Program-made: the position numbers and the translations under genes
From: JAWVZH01 sp033722295
Lineage (GTDB): Bacteria; Bacteroidota; Bacteroidia; Chitinophagales; Saprospiraceae
Direction of reading: 5' to 3'
Length of the DNA stretch: 27,700 bases
Assembly (NCBI GenBank): GCA_033722295.1
Contig: JAWVZH010000021.1
Span: 1 to 27,700 of the forward strand
Shown: positions 1-7,615 of the stretch, in pieces
Layout: each line of letters starts with the position of its first letter
Numbering within the stretch: the first letter of the stretch is position 1
Notes under the pieces: generated by a model
What the model saw: only the letters and a program-made list of their open reading frames with translations
Databases searched by the model: none
Told to the model about the DNA's origin: nothing

Positions 1-2987
1 AGGTTGACCCTGAGTGATAATCCTGCACTTGCAACAAGAGCACTTTTTGTGTTATAACCAGGTTCACCAGGCTTGATAAAAATCTCCTCATAATCGTCGA
101 AGGCAATACCGGCATCGACGAAAAGATTTAAGTCCGTAAACAGGAATTTAGATGGTATCAACGCCAATCTCCTGGGTCCAGTGAACGGTAGCCTCACCTC
201 AAAACCGACAACACCAAATTTTGACCCTGAGAGCTGATCAAATGTCAGACCGTATCGCTCAAAGTTCTCCTGAAGCTGATTGTAGTCAAAGCCTCTGACA
301 AGACCCCATTGGCCATTACCTATAAGTATTGGAAAGGTTTGGAAATCATCATCGGTAAATTGACTGTAGTGCTGCGCTCTGAATGCAAATGTGACCGGAT
401 TCATTCGATGGTAATACCGGCCGTCTAGATTTATGCTTGTTACGTCATATCCTCCGAAGAAATGATCGGCGGATACACGCCACCTGTAGCCCGCCAGGGG
501 AGCAGCGACACCAAAAAAGGAATTATCACCTACATAAGCGGCATTCAGCGAATAAAAGACTCCTTTTTCTATGACATAATTACCCAGAAATACGCGATCA
601 CCTATATCGACCCGATCCCTCTCGCTTCCGATGAAAAAACCGGTCCGGATATCATAATAGTCGCGGTACTGATCTCTTCTGAAAAACCGATAATTAACAC
701 CTGCTCCAAGTTCAAACCGTTGGGTGGTGGACAGCGGATACTGAGCGAATACACTCAGTTGTTCCTCAAATATTCTGAGGATATCGGTCTCCTCGATTAT
801 TGCCTCCACCATTTGCCCATCGATGTCCACAGTACCTGTTCCTACGCGAAAGCTTCCTGTTCGGAAGGGTATATGTGACAGATTGACACCCCAGGCGATC
901 CTGTTCTTCCTGTTGAGGTAGGATACTAATCCCCCAAAATCGATGAGCTCGCCATTAAGGGAAGCGGAGGTATAAAGCTGATTATTTCCCAACATATCGC
1001 TAAAAAGCAGGTTAACCCCACCCGCTATACCGGTCTGTGTACCGAATGTACCCGTTCCAACCCCAACACCTATCCCACTTCCGAAAATCGCATCAAGCTT
1101 GAATTTCGGCCGGTAAGAATCCTTTTCAAATAACGCCGTGTCCGTGGTGACAATTCGGCCAAGTTTACTGATATTCTCATTCACGATCTCGTCTACACGT
1201 TCATTATTGAACGGAAGAATGGCTGCCTCGTGATCCACAGCTTTAGGATCGATCCGTTTCTTCATCATATCCCCGATCTGAGATTCATAAATGGCGTACT
1301 TGTGATCCTCATAGACCGTATAAAGGATACGGTCACGCCGTTGAGAAACCGTAACAGCAGGAGAATAACGGGTGATTCCACTTATTCCTGTCAAGATATC
1401 GGTCAACTGGTATACATATTGACTGTCCTGATCGTATCTATAGATATTTCTGAATCCATCGCGGTCTGACAAAAATATTATTTGATCTTCATGGTCAAAT
1501 AAAGGATTAAGATTGTCCGCGCCTGGGAATACATCGATATTATCGATATCAGAGGTTTCCATATCCATAATAGCCAGGTTGAACTTCCATTTACCATGGG
1601 TACGGCCACGATCCATAGACAACCGGTCTGTGGCATAGACTATTTTATCCCCCTCGAGATTCCAGTTGGGATGGATCTCTGAATAGCGATCATTCGTGAG
1701 TTGGGTTAATTCTTTGGTACGCAGATCATACTTGTAAAGATCTGTCTGACCCTCGACAAGACCCGAGAAAACTATCTCATTTCCCTGCGGCGACCAACAG
1801 GGGTTCGATATGGCAGGCACGCCAGGGATCTTGATCTCTCTGGTGGTCTTTCCAGTCTCCACATCCTTGATGATCAGGTAATGCCTACCCTGCTTGTAGG
1901 CTACAAAGATGAATTCGTTTCCATTGCGCGACCATGAACCGGATGACTCGAAGTAAGCTATGTCATCCAGGTGGCCATCACGAGTGGTGCTGGTGAGCTT
2001 TTCAACGATCTTTTCCTGGCGAAGGTCGTAGAGAAAGAGGTCGGTGGTGAAGAGGTCCTTTTCACTTAAGAATATTACAAATCTTCCACTTGGACTGATC
2101 ACCGGAGAAACGTTGATATATCCGGCATTGTCCTTATCGATAACCGACTCACCGGGCTTGAATTCGGCGCGCTCTGCAAGCATCGGCTTGTAGTATTTTT
2201 TTATCGTGCGCTTCCAGTTATTGGAAAGAGTGTCATGGTGGACGCCGAGTAATGAATCGATGGTAACATTCAGTCCGTGAATTGCTGTGTTGAGATATAA
2301 GGGTCGTATCACATCGTCTCCGTACATCCCGGTCATGAACGACCAGAAAACCTGGCCGTAACGGTAAGGGAAGTATCTGGGGTTGTTGAGGTCGTCGAAT
2401 GATGGTATATCTTCAGAATATACGGCATCGCGCATCCACATGGCCGTATGAGAATCATATCTACCTATGGACAAATATTCCGCGAGACCCTCCACCATCC
2501 AGAGAGGCAGATTCCCCAGATTTTCAAAAGAAGTGGTATCCGCATTCAGGATCATATTATATTGAAAAGCGTGGACCAATTCGTGACCGATCACATGATG
2601 GGTTTGTTGATTGGTGAATGCAAACGGGAGAACCACCCGGTTTTTAAATGCCTCCGTCACACCTCCTGTCCCGGCACCTATTCTTCCGCTAATAGTATTT
2701 GTCTGCTGAAAATCAGGGTGGTCATTATACAGAATGAAAGGATTTCGCTTTTTAAATGTATCCAGAAGGACCGCCTGATGCAGATGATACCAATCCTCAC
2801 ACCACTCGGCTACTTCATAAAGCTTCTCTTTATTTTCCAGATAATTGTGAATGGCAAAATGAGGAGTATTCAGAACTTCAAAATCGAACTGATGATACCT
2901 GGGCTTGTTCCTTCCGAAATATTGCGCATTAAGGCCATCAACCAGTATGAGTAGAACAAGAAGAATTGCAATTCTAGTGAAACGCAT
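1..2987 (-). CDS. Outer-membrane protein: peptidase MA-like domain, TolB-like propeller, Omp85-type barrel (3' end missing)
   Basis: Reading from ATG at 2987 to the window edge gives about 995 residues, with the C-terminus cut off. Residues 1-21 form a signal peptide (hydrophobic stretch, cleavage near NAQ). A gluzincin-like metallopeptidase domain follows, with HELVH at 135-139 and the downstream helix WMVEGLAEY near 163-171 supplying a likely third zinc ligand. The middle, roughly 260-600, holds repeats of the TolB/PD40 propeller type (ISPSGRFVIF, WSPQGNEIVFSG, NWNLEGDKIVYAT, FLSDRDGFRNIY). The last part (about 620 onward) alternates like an outer-membrane barrel and ends with the Omp85/D15-style segments GFEVRLPFTG and LFVDAGIAF. 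Proteins with this layout occur in Bacteroidota, often annotated as TolB-like or surface antigen; their substrate is not known to me. It lies divergent from the M14 gene with only 46 bp between start codons, so promoters must overlap coding sequence. Assignment of the domains is solid; the biological role is inference. Confidence 0.85.
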   Translation of the reverse strand, partial: MRFTRIAILLVLLILVDGLNAQYFGRNKPRYHQFDFEVLNTPHFAIHNYLENKEKLYEVAEWCEDWYHLHQAVLLDTFKKRNPFILYNDHPDFQQTNTISGRIGAGTGGVTEAFKNRVVLPFAFTNQQTHHVIGHELVHAFQYNMILNADTTSFENLGNLPLWMVEGLAEYLSIGRYDSHTAMWMRDAVYSEDIPSFDDLNNPRYFPYRYGQVFWSFMTGMYGDDVIRPLYLNTAIHGLNVTIDSLLGVHHDTLSNNWKRTIKKYYKPMLAERAEFKPGESVIDKDNAGYINVSPVISPSGRFVIFLSEKDLFTTDLFLYDLRQEKIVEKLTSTTRDGHLDDIAYFESSGSWSRNGNEFIFVAYKQGRHYLIIKDVETGKTTREIKIPGVPAISNPCWSPQGNEIVFSGLVEGQTDLYKYDLRTKELTQLTNDRYSEIHPNWNLEGDKIVYATDRLSMDRGRTHGKWKFNLAIMDMETSDIDNIDVFPGADNLNPLFDHEDQIIFLSDRDGFRNIYRYDQDSQYVYQLTDILTGISGITRYSPAVTVSQRRDRILYTVYEDHKYAIYESQIGDMMKKRIDPKAVDHEAAILPFNNERVDEIVNENISKLGRIVTTDTALFEKDSYRPKFKLDAIFGSGIGVGVGTGTFGTQTGIAGGVNLLFSDMLGNNQLYTSASLNGELIDFGGLVSYLNRKNRIAWGVNLSHIPFRTGSFRVGTGTVDIDGQMVEAIIEETDILRIFEEQLSVFAQYPLSTTQRFELGAGVNYRFFRRDQYRDYYDIRTGFFIGSERDRVDIGDRVFLGNYVIEKGVFYSLNAAYVGDNSFFGVAAPLAGYRWRVSADHFFGGYDVTSINLDGRYYHRMNPVTFAFRAQHYSQFTDDDFQTFPILIGNGQWGLVRGFDYNQLQENFERYGLTFDQLSGSKFGVVGFEVRLPFTGPRRLALIPSKFLFTDLNLFVDAGIAFDDYEEIFIKPGEPGYNTKSALVASAGLSLRVN

Positions 2988-3033
2988 AAATGATGATTTA
3001 AGAACTCCTTTCATTTACGTACTTTCAGAGTTC

Positions 3034-4797
3034 ATGACAATTGCTAATAGATTAACGCATTATTTTTCCGGTTTACTGCTTGCAGTCTCGATAATTTCTG
3101 TCGGATGCTCACCGAAATACAATGATAAAATAAACAGTATGAAGACCTCCTTTGAAAAAAACGAAAATTCGACAGCAACCTATTATGAGACAATAGATTT
3201 TTACAGATTGTTAGCTGAAAAGTCGGACCTCATACAGTTGACGGAGTGGGGAATGACCGATCAAGGCAAGCCCTTACACGAAGTAGTCATTGATGGCTTG
3301 TCAAGATTCGACCTACCCTCAGGTGAAAACGACGAAAGAACGATACTTTTCATCAATAATGCCATACACCCGGGTGAACCGTGCGGTGTCGACGCCACCA
3401 TGATGCTGGCCAGAGATATTGCAAGCGGAAAAACAGAGCTACCTTCTGATCTCACCCTCGTTATCATCCCATTCTACAATATTGGCGGTGGACTCAATAG
3501 GGGTTCACACAGCAGGGCCAATCAACTGGGCCCTGAGGCCTATGGCTTTAGAGGTAACGCGCGTCACCTGGATCTCAACCGTGATTTTCTCAAATGCGAT
3601 TCCAGGAATGCGCAAAGCTTCAATCAGCTATTCAACAGATGGAAACCTCACGTCATGATCGACAATCACACTTCGAATGGTGCGGATTACCAATATGTGA
3701 TGACCTTGATCGCCACGCAGAAAGATAAGTTGGCGCCGGAAGTCAGTAAGGTTATGGTTGAAGACATGTTACCGGCACTCTATGAAGATATGAAGAACAA
3801 AGACTACGAGATGACACCTTATGTTCATGCCCGGAATACCCCGGATGAAGGTATCGCCGGGTTTTTGGACTATGCGCGCTATTCATCAGGATATGCCGCT
3901 TTGCATCACACAATATCTTTTATGCCTGAAACCCATATGCTGAAACCTTACAGAGATAGAGTTTACTCTACCTATGGATTCATGTCTTCCATGATAGACT
4001 ATTTAAGAGATGAGGGAGAAACTGTCCGTAAGGCTAATATAAAGGCATATGAAAATTACTGTAAGAGGGATAGAGTACCTCTTGACTGGCAACTCGATCC
4101 TTCGAGGATCGATTCTTTGTTATTCAAAGGATACGAAGCCAGGTATAAGCCCAGTGATGTCAGTGGTCATTCCAGACTTTATTACGATCATGGTTCACCG
4201 TATGAAAAGGAGATCCCTTTCTACAATTCTTATAAGCCCGTTCTCGAAGTTGAAAGACCACAGGCTTATGTCATACCTCAGGCATATCACGAAGTTAAGG
4301 ATAGGCTAGAATGGAATGGTGTGCAGATCGATCTGCTGGAAAAGGATACGGTGATGAGCGTTCAGGCCTATTATGTGGTATCCTTTAAGGATCAGCCCGC
4401 GTATGAAGGTCATTACTGGCACACCGATATCAAAGTGAAAAGGGTCATTCAGGACATCCAGTTCTATGCTGGAGATTTTATAGTGAAGACTGATCAGGCC
4501 TCCTGCAGATACATCATGGAAACCCTGGAACCTCAGGCACCAGATGGATTTTTCGCCTGGAATTTCTTCGATGGAATATTGATGCAAAAGGAATATTTCA
4601 GTCCTTACGTTTTCGAAGACCTGGCAGCCAAGATCATCGAAGAGAACACCAATCTCAGGTCTAAACTCGAAGAAAAGAGACAGTCTGATCCAGAATTCGC
4701 TGCTGACGGTTACGCGCAACTGGAATTCATTTACAAGAACTCTCCTTATTACGAAGAGTCGCACAACCGCGTTCCGGTGTACAGGGTGTTGGAGTGA
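3034..4797 (+). CDS. Secreted M14-family zinc carboxypeptidase-like lipoprotein
   Basis: The 587-residue product starts best at ATG 3034, since this gives a clean lipoprotein-type signal (hydrophobic residues 12-22, then SVGC with Cys25). Longer in-frame extensions would overlap the opposite gene and bury the signal. Peptidase family M14 features are in order: HPGE at 112-115 (zinc His and Glu), LNRDF at 181-185 (the substrate-binding Arg motif), DNHTS at 210-214 (third zinc ligand His212), and MPETHM at 298-302, where Glu299 fits the catalytic glutamate. All key residues are present, so activity is likely. The C-terminal third (from about 370) matches no domain that I recognise. Export to the periplasmic side of a membrane, as a lipoprotein, is inferred; the residue at -3 of the lipobox is Ser rather than Leu, which is less typical. 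The gene is transcribed towards the aminotransferase, with 209 bp between stop codons. Confidence 0.85.
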   Translation: MTIANRLTHYFSGLLLAVSIISVGCSPKYNDKINSMKTSFEKNENSTATYYETIDFYRLLAEKSDLIQLTEWGMTDQGKPLHEVVIDGLSRFDLPSGENDERTILFINNAIHPGEPCGVDATMMLARDIASGKTELPSDLTLVIIPFYNIGGGLNRGSHSRANQLGPEAYGFRGNARHLDLNRDFLKCDSRNAQSFNQLFNRWKPHVMIDNHTSNGADYQYVMTLIATQKDKLAPEVSKVMVEDMLPALYEDMKNKDYEMTPYVHARNTPDEGIAGFLDYARYSSGYAALHHTISFMPETHMLKPYRDRVYSTYGFMSSMIDYLRDEGETVRKANIKAYENYCKRDRVPLDWQLDPSRIDSLLFKGYEARYKPSDVSGHSRLYYDHGSPYEKEIPFYNSYKPVLEVERPQAYVIPQAYHEVKDRLEWNGVQIDLLEKDTVMSVQAYYVVSFKDQPAYEGHYWHTDIKVKRVIQDIQFYAGDFIVKTDQASCRYIMETLEPQAPDGFFAWNFFDGILMQKEYFSPYVFEDLAAKIIEENTNLRSKLEEKRQSDPEFAADGYAQLEFIYKNSPYYEESHNRVPVYRVLE

Positions 4798-4834
4798 GTG
4801 TTGGGGAGGGAGATGGTGGTAATGTGACCTGAAA

Positions 4835-4857
4835 TGTTAAAGTGACCCCCGGGGTCG
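4835..4857. repeat. 23-bp intergenic repeat, copy 1 (GC-rich palindrome core)
   Basis: This 23-bp stretch recurs without mismatch at 4979-5001, in the same orientation. Its 3' half holds the near-perfect palindrome GACCCCCGGGGTC (6-bp arms around one base), preceded by TTAAAGT. It lies 37 bp after the M14 stop. The arms are too close to form a normal hairpin with full stem, so a protein-binding site or the end of a mobile or REP-like unit is as likely as a terminator. Family and function are unknown to me. Confidence 0.75.
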
Positions 4858-4868
4858 ATTTTACTATA

Positions 4869-4890
4869 AAATGTCTTTCAAGGGACATTT
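4869..4890. other. Inverted repeat with 7-bp arms
   Basis: AAATGTC at 4869-4875 pairs with GACATTT at 4884-4890 across an 8-base loop. It lies between the two 23-bp repeats in an AT-rich convergent intergenic region. No T-run follows on either strand, so it is not a clear intrinsic terminator. Confidence 0.4.
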
Positions 4891-4969
4891 GAATATATAC
4901 TTATCTGACTATCAACTACATAATCATATAGAAATGAGAAAAGGTTTTTAGCAAAGAATAGTTCAAAAT

Positions 4970-5023
4970 GTTTGAAAGTGTTAAAGTGACCCCCGGGGTC
5001 GGCAAATTATAGCCCTTTCAAAC
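4970..5023. other. Long inverted repeat around repeat copy 2 and the aminotransferase stop
   Basis: GTTTGAAAG at 4970-4978 is complementary to CTTTCAAAC at 5015-5023, nine perfect pairs. The enclosed 36 bases contain the second copy of the 23-bp repeat and the stop codon of the minus-strand aminotransferase, so one arm lies in the last codons of that gene. On the minus strand the structure is followed by ATTTTGAA, a poor U-tract. It could shape the 3' end of one or both convergent transcripts. Confidence 0.4.
4979..5001. repeat. 23-bp intergenic repeat, copy 2
   Basis: Identical to 4835-4857 and in the same orientation, with 121 bp between the copies. It begins 6 bases past the stop codon of the aminotransferase when read on the minus strand. 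With copy 1 it brackets an AT-rich segment that has no open reading frame. Confidence 0.75.
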
Positions 5024-6158
5024 GCTCCACAGCTCTCTCCAGCGTATCCAGTTCCTTGGCAAAACATAATCGCACTACTTTGTCTCCCGGAGGGTTACTG
5101 TAAAATGGAGATAACGGGATAGTCGCAACGCCATACTCACGCGTCAGCCACTCGGCAAAGGAACGATCATCTTTGTCACTCACTTCGCTGTAATCAACGA
5201 GCATAAAATAACTTCCTTCGCACGCCAGAGGTTTCAAAGCAGTTCCGGATAAAGCATCTGACAAATAGTCCCTTTTCTCCTCAAAAAAGTCGGACAGCCC
5301 TAAATAGCGCTTTTCATCTTCCATGTATTCCGCAAGGGCATATTGTATAGGTGTATTGACTGAAAAGACATTGAACTGATGCACTTTTCTGATCTCTTTT
5401 GTAAGCTGAGGCGGAGCTATACTATATCCTATCTTCCATCCTGTATTATGAAAAGTCTTTCCAAAGCTGTAAGTCAGCACGGAACGCGCGTACAACTCAG
5501 GATATCTTAAAATGCTCAGGTGGGGCCGGTCATCATAAACCAGATGCTCATACACTTCATCAACCACAAAATATCCATTGTATTGTTCTAGCAATTTTCG
5601 CATCAGCCCAATGTCATCATCGGTTAATATCTTACCCAGTGGGTTGTGCGGATTCGTAAGAACGATCAGTGCAGTCTTCTCATTGATCGTTTCTGCGATC
5701 TTGTCCCAGGGTGTTCGGAAGTCGGGGCCAGTTATCGCTACCGGGCGCACCTTGCCACCGGCCAGATGCACAGCGGGCGCATAAGAATCGTAGGCAGGGT
5801 CAAGAATAATGACTTCATCCCCTCGCTTCACAAAGGCATTGAAAGTATTGAACAGCGCCTGGGTGGCTCCTGAGGTAATAGTAATTTCATCTTGCCAGTC
5901 GATTTTCTGGCCATAAAGACTTTCCACTTTTCCCGAGATCCTTTGACGGAGTTCGGGCAACCCTGGCATAGGGGCGTACTGGTTCTTACCCTGCCTCATA
6001 TACTTATGAACAAGGTCGATCAGAACAGGGTCACTTTCAAAATCTGGAAATCCCTGGGAGAGATTGATAGCCTCGCACTCCTGAGCCATCTGGCTCATTA
6101 TAGCGAAAATAGAAAGTCCCTGATTGGGCAGCTTTGAATCAAGAGACCTAGCTGTCAT
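5007..6158 (-). CDS. PLP-dependent class I/II aminotransferase (methionine aminotransferase-like)
   Basis: The 383-residue protein is a complete fold-type I aminotransferase. Visible landmarks are LSQGFPDF (33-40), YAPMPGLPELR (61-71), the TSGATQA cofactor-phosphate region (95-101), NPHNPLG (169-175), the cofactor-ring Asp200 in VVDEVYEHLVYD, Lys234 in SFGKTFHNTGWKIGY (Schiff-base lysine), and Arg363 in VVRLCF (substrate carboxylate). The sequence resembles the YbdL/kynurenine aminotransferase branch, which acts on methionine and aromatic amino acids with 2-oxo acids; the exact substrate cannot be read from sequence. It is the last gene of a three-gene set, and its start overlaps the end of the pterin dehydratase gene by 11 bp, so translation is probably coupled. 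That neighbour favours a role in aromatic amino acid turnover, but this is inference. Confidence 0.88.
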   Translation of the reverse strand: MTARSLDSKLPNQGLSIFAIMSQMAQECEAINLSQGFPDFESDPVLIDLVHKYMRQGKNQYAPMPGLPELRQRISGKVESLYGQKIDWQDEITITSGATQALFNTFNAFVKRGDEVIILDPAYDSYAPAVHLAGGKVRPVAITGPDFRTPWDKIAETINEKTALIVLTNPHNPLGKILTDDDIGLMRKLLEQYNGYFVVDEVYEHLVYDDRPHLSILRYPELYARSVLTYSFGKTFHNTGWKIGYSIAPPQLTKEIRKVHQFNVFSVNTPIQYALAEYMEDEKRYLGLSDFFEEKRDYLSDALSGTALKPLACEGSYFMLVDYSEVSDKDDRSFAEWLTREYGVATIPLSPFYSNPPGDKVVRLCFAKELDTLERAVERLKGL

Positions 6159-6399
6159 ACTTCTTGTAGACCTTGTCCATGATATCCGCCAATTTTCTGT
6201 CTTTCTCAGTTACCGTGTATTCCGCATCGTGGGTATGCAACTTGACATGGACGGTATTATATGTATTGGACCAGGTAGGGTGATGATTGATCTGTTCCAC
6301 ATGTAAAGCACATTCGGTCATGAATGCCATGGCATGTTTAAAGTCAGTAAATTCAAAAGTTTTTTCCAGGGAGTGATCTTTTTCTATCCAACTCATCAT
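6148..6399 (-). CDS. phhB: Pterin-4a-carbinolamine dehydratase
   Basis: This 83-residue protein has the size and motif of the PCD/DCoH family: HVEQINHHPTWSNTYNTVHVKL at 33-54, with the catalytic histidines His39-His40 followed by Pro, and the closing segment VTEKDRKLADIMD. The family dehydrates 4a-hydroxytetrahydropterin, which recycles the cofactor of aromatic amino acid hydroxylases. No such hydroxylase is present in the window. The start may be Met1 or Met2 (tandem ATG codons at 6399 and 6396); Met1 directly abuts the stop codon of the M42 peptidase upstream, and the 3' end overlaps the aminotransferase by 11 bp. In other bacteria PCD-like proteins can also serve molybdopterin-linked or unknown roles, so the pathway is uncertain although the fold call is firm. 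Confidence 0.88.
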   Translation of the reverse strand: MMSWIEKDHSLEKTFEFTDFKHAMAFMTECALHVEQINHHPTWSNTYNTVHVKLHTHDAEYTVTEKDRKLADIMDKVYKKYDS

Positions 6400-7446
6400 T
6401 TAAAATTTGTGGTCAAAGGAATCTATTCGCTGTACGCATTCCTTAAGCAAGGCAATACTCGCTTCCACATCCTTGATATGCACCATTTCGATGACCTGAT
6501 GCAGGTTACGACATGGGATGGAAATACCACCTGCAATGGATCCGTTACGTCCAGCTCTCTGGACCATAGCAGTATCTGTTCCACCAGCCGGAAGCACTTC
6601 TGCCTGCCATTTGATATTACCGGATTCTGCACAGTCCTTCATAAACCTGACCATGCGAACATCACAGATTGTTGTCCCATCAAGGATCTTTATTGCCGTT
6701 CCTTCTCCCAGTTTACTCACTTTTTCCTGAGATTGCGCGCCCGGCAGATCAAATGCCACGGTCACGTCCAGGTTGATGCCAAAGTTGGGGTCTACTGCAC
6801 TGGCAGCTGTTTTTGCACCTCTCAAGCCTACTTCTTCCTGAACCGTGAATACGGCGTAAAGGTCGTATGGGATCGTCTTACCCTTTAGCGACCGGAGCAA
6901 TTCGATCAAAACATAGACGGAGATCCTGTTGTCCAGGGATTTGGCATTGACGCACTCTCCCATGCGGATGAGCTCTCGTTCACGTGTGATGACATCGCCG
7001 ATATCTATTTTCTTTTTAACATCCTCCTTGGACAGGCCGGTGTCGATGAAATAATCCTTCAACTGGAGGGGCTTGTCCTTTTCCTCTTTCGTCATAAGAT
7101 GCACCGGTTTACAGCCCATAACCCCCATCACGTCCTCGCGGCCATGGATGATCACTCTTTGAGCGGTGAGAGTTTTGGGGTCAAAGCCTCCGAGAGGTTG
7201 AAAACGTAAAAATCCGTCATCATCTATATGGGATACGATGAAACTGATCTCATCAAGGTGGGCCGTGACCATCAGGGATTTGTCCTCCTTTCCCGTTTTC
7301 ACAGCTACAAGATTACCCATGGCATCCACTCTCACTTCATCGACAAGAGGCTCAATCTGCTCCTTTACATATTTACGAATGGGTTCTTCATACCCCGGCG
7401 CACCCGGAATACGGCACAAGTCGGTTAATAGCGCTATGTCTATCAT
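6400..7446 (-). CDS. M42-family metallo-aminopeptidase
   Basis: The 348-residue protein has all the dinuclear metal-site residues of peptidase family M42 (FrvX, deblocking and glutamyl aminopeptidases): His63 and Asp65 in TAHLDE, Asp172 in SLDNR (bridging), Glu204-Glu205 in QEEVGLRGA, Asp227 in NLDVTVA, and His316 in RNLHQVIE. Length matches the family. These enzymes form large cytosolic tetrahedral shells and trim N-terminal residues from peptides; no signal peptide is seen, in agreement. It is the first gene of the minus-strand set with the pterin dehydratase and aminotransferase, whose genes follow with 0 bp spacing and then an 11-bp overlap. A peptide and amino acid degradation role for the set is a reasonable inference. 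Confidence 0.9.
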   Translation of the reverse strand: MIDIALLTDLCRIPGAPGYEEPIRKYVKEQIEPLVDEVRVDAMGNLVAVKTGKEDKSLMVTAHLDEISFIVSHIDDDGFLRFQPLGGFDPKTLTAQRVIIHGREDVMGVMGCKPVHLMTKEEKDKPLQLKDYFIDTGLSKEDVKKKIDIGDVITRERELIRMGECVNAKSLDNRISVYVLIELLRSLKGKTIPYDLYAVFTVQEEVGLRGAKTAASAVDPNFGINLDVTVAFDLPGAQSQEKVSKLGEGTAIKILDGTTICDVRMVRFMKDCAESGNIKWQAEVLPAGGTDTAMVQRAGRNGSIAGGISIPCRNLHQVIEMVHIKDVEASIALLKECVQRIDSFDHKF

Positions 7447-7468
7447 ATATCGGCTTTACAATAGTTGC

Positions 7469-7476
7469 CGAAAATA
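7469..7476 (-). promoter_or_regulatory. Possible -7 box for the M42 operon (one mismatch)
   Basis: The minus strand reads TATTTTCG, seven of eight positions of the Bacteroidota -7 motif TAnnTTTG, 22 bases ahead of the M42 start codon. An ATTG about 20 bases further upstream is a weak match to the -33 TTTG. The spacer to the divergent flippase gene is 169 bp; I saw no convincing box for the flippase, only TAACTTG near 7596. Confidence 0.3.
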
Positions 7477-7615
7477 AGGCATTATTCTCCAACTAACAAT
7501 CAATTGACACAGAAGACACACATCAGCCTGTACTGAGTAATGCGAGGTCATATATGGTCAGAAAACACATATATCGGCGAATATTCGTTATCTATGTCTA
7601 ACTTGTCGTCGAGGC

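Noticed and set aside
462..2954. Several plus-strand open frames (462-878, 1230-1469, 2399-2617, 2448-2954)
   Set aside because: They lie opposite the long minus-strand barrel protein gene, show no domain or signal, and the minus frame is coherent along its full length.
4306..4764. 152-codon minus-strand frame
   Set aside because: Antisense shadow of the M14 peptidase gene; composition and sequence show no protein family features.
4798..5006. Miniature transposon bounded by the 23-bp repeats
   Set aside because: The repeats are direct, not terminal inverted, and no target-site duplication is visible; kept only as a repeat pair.
6334..6888. 184-codon plus-strand frame
   Set aside because: Lies across the M42 peptidase and pterin dehydratase genes on the opposite strand, both of which carry clear catalytic motifs.
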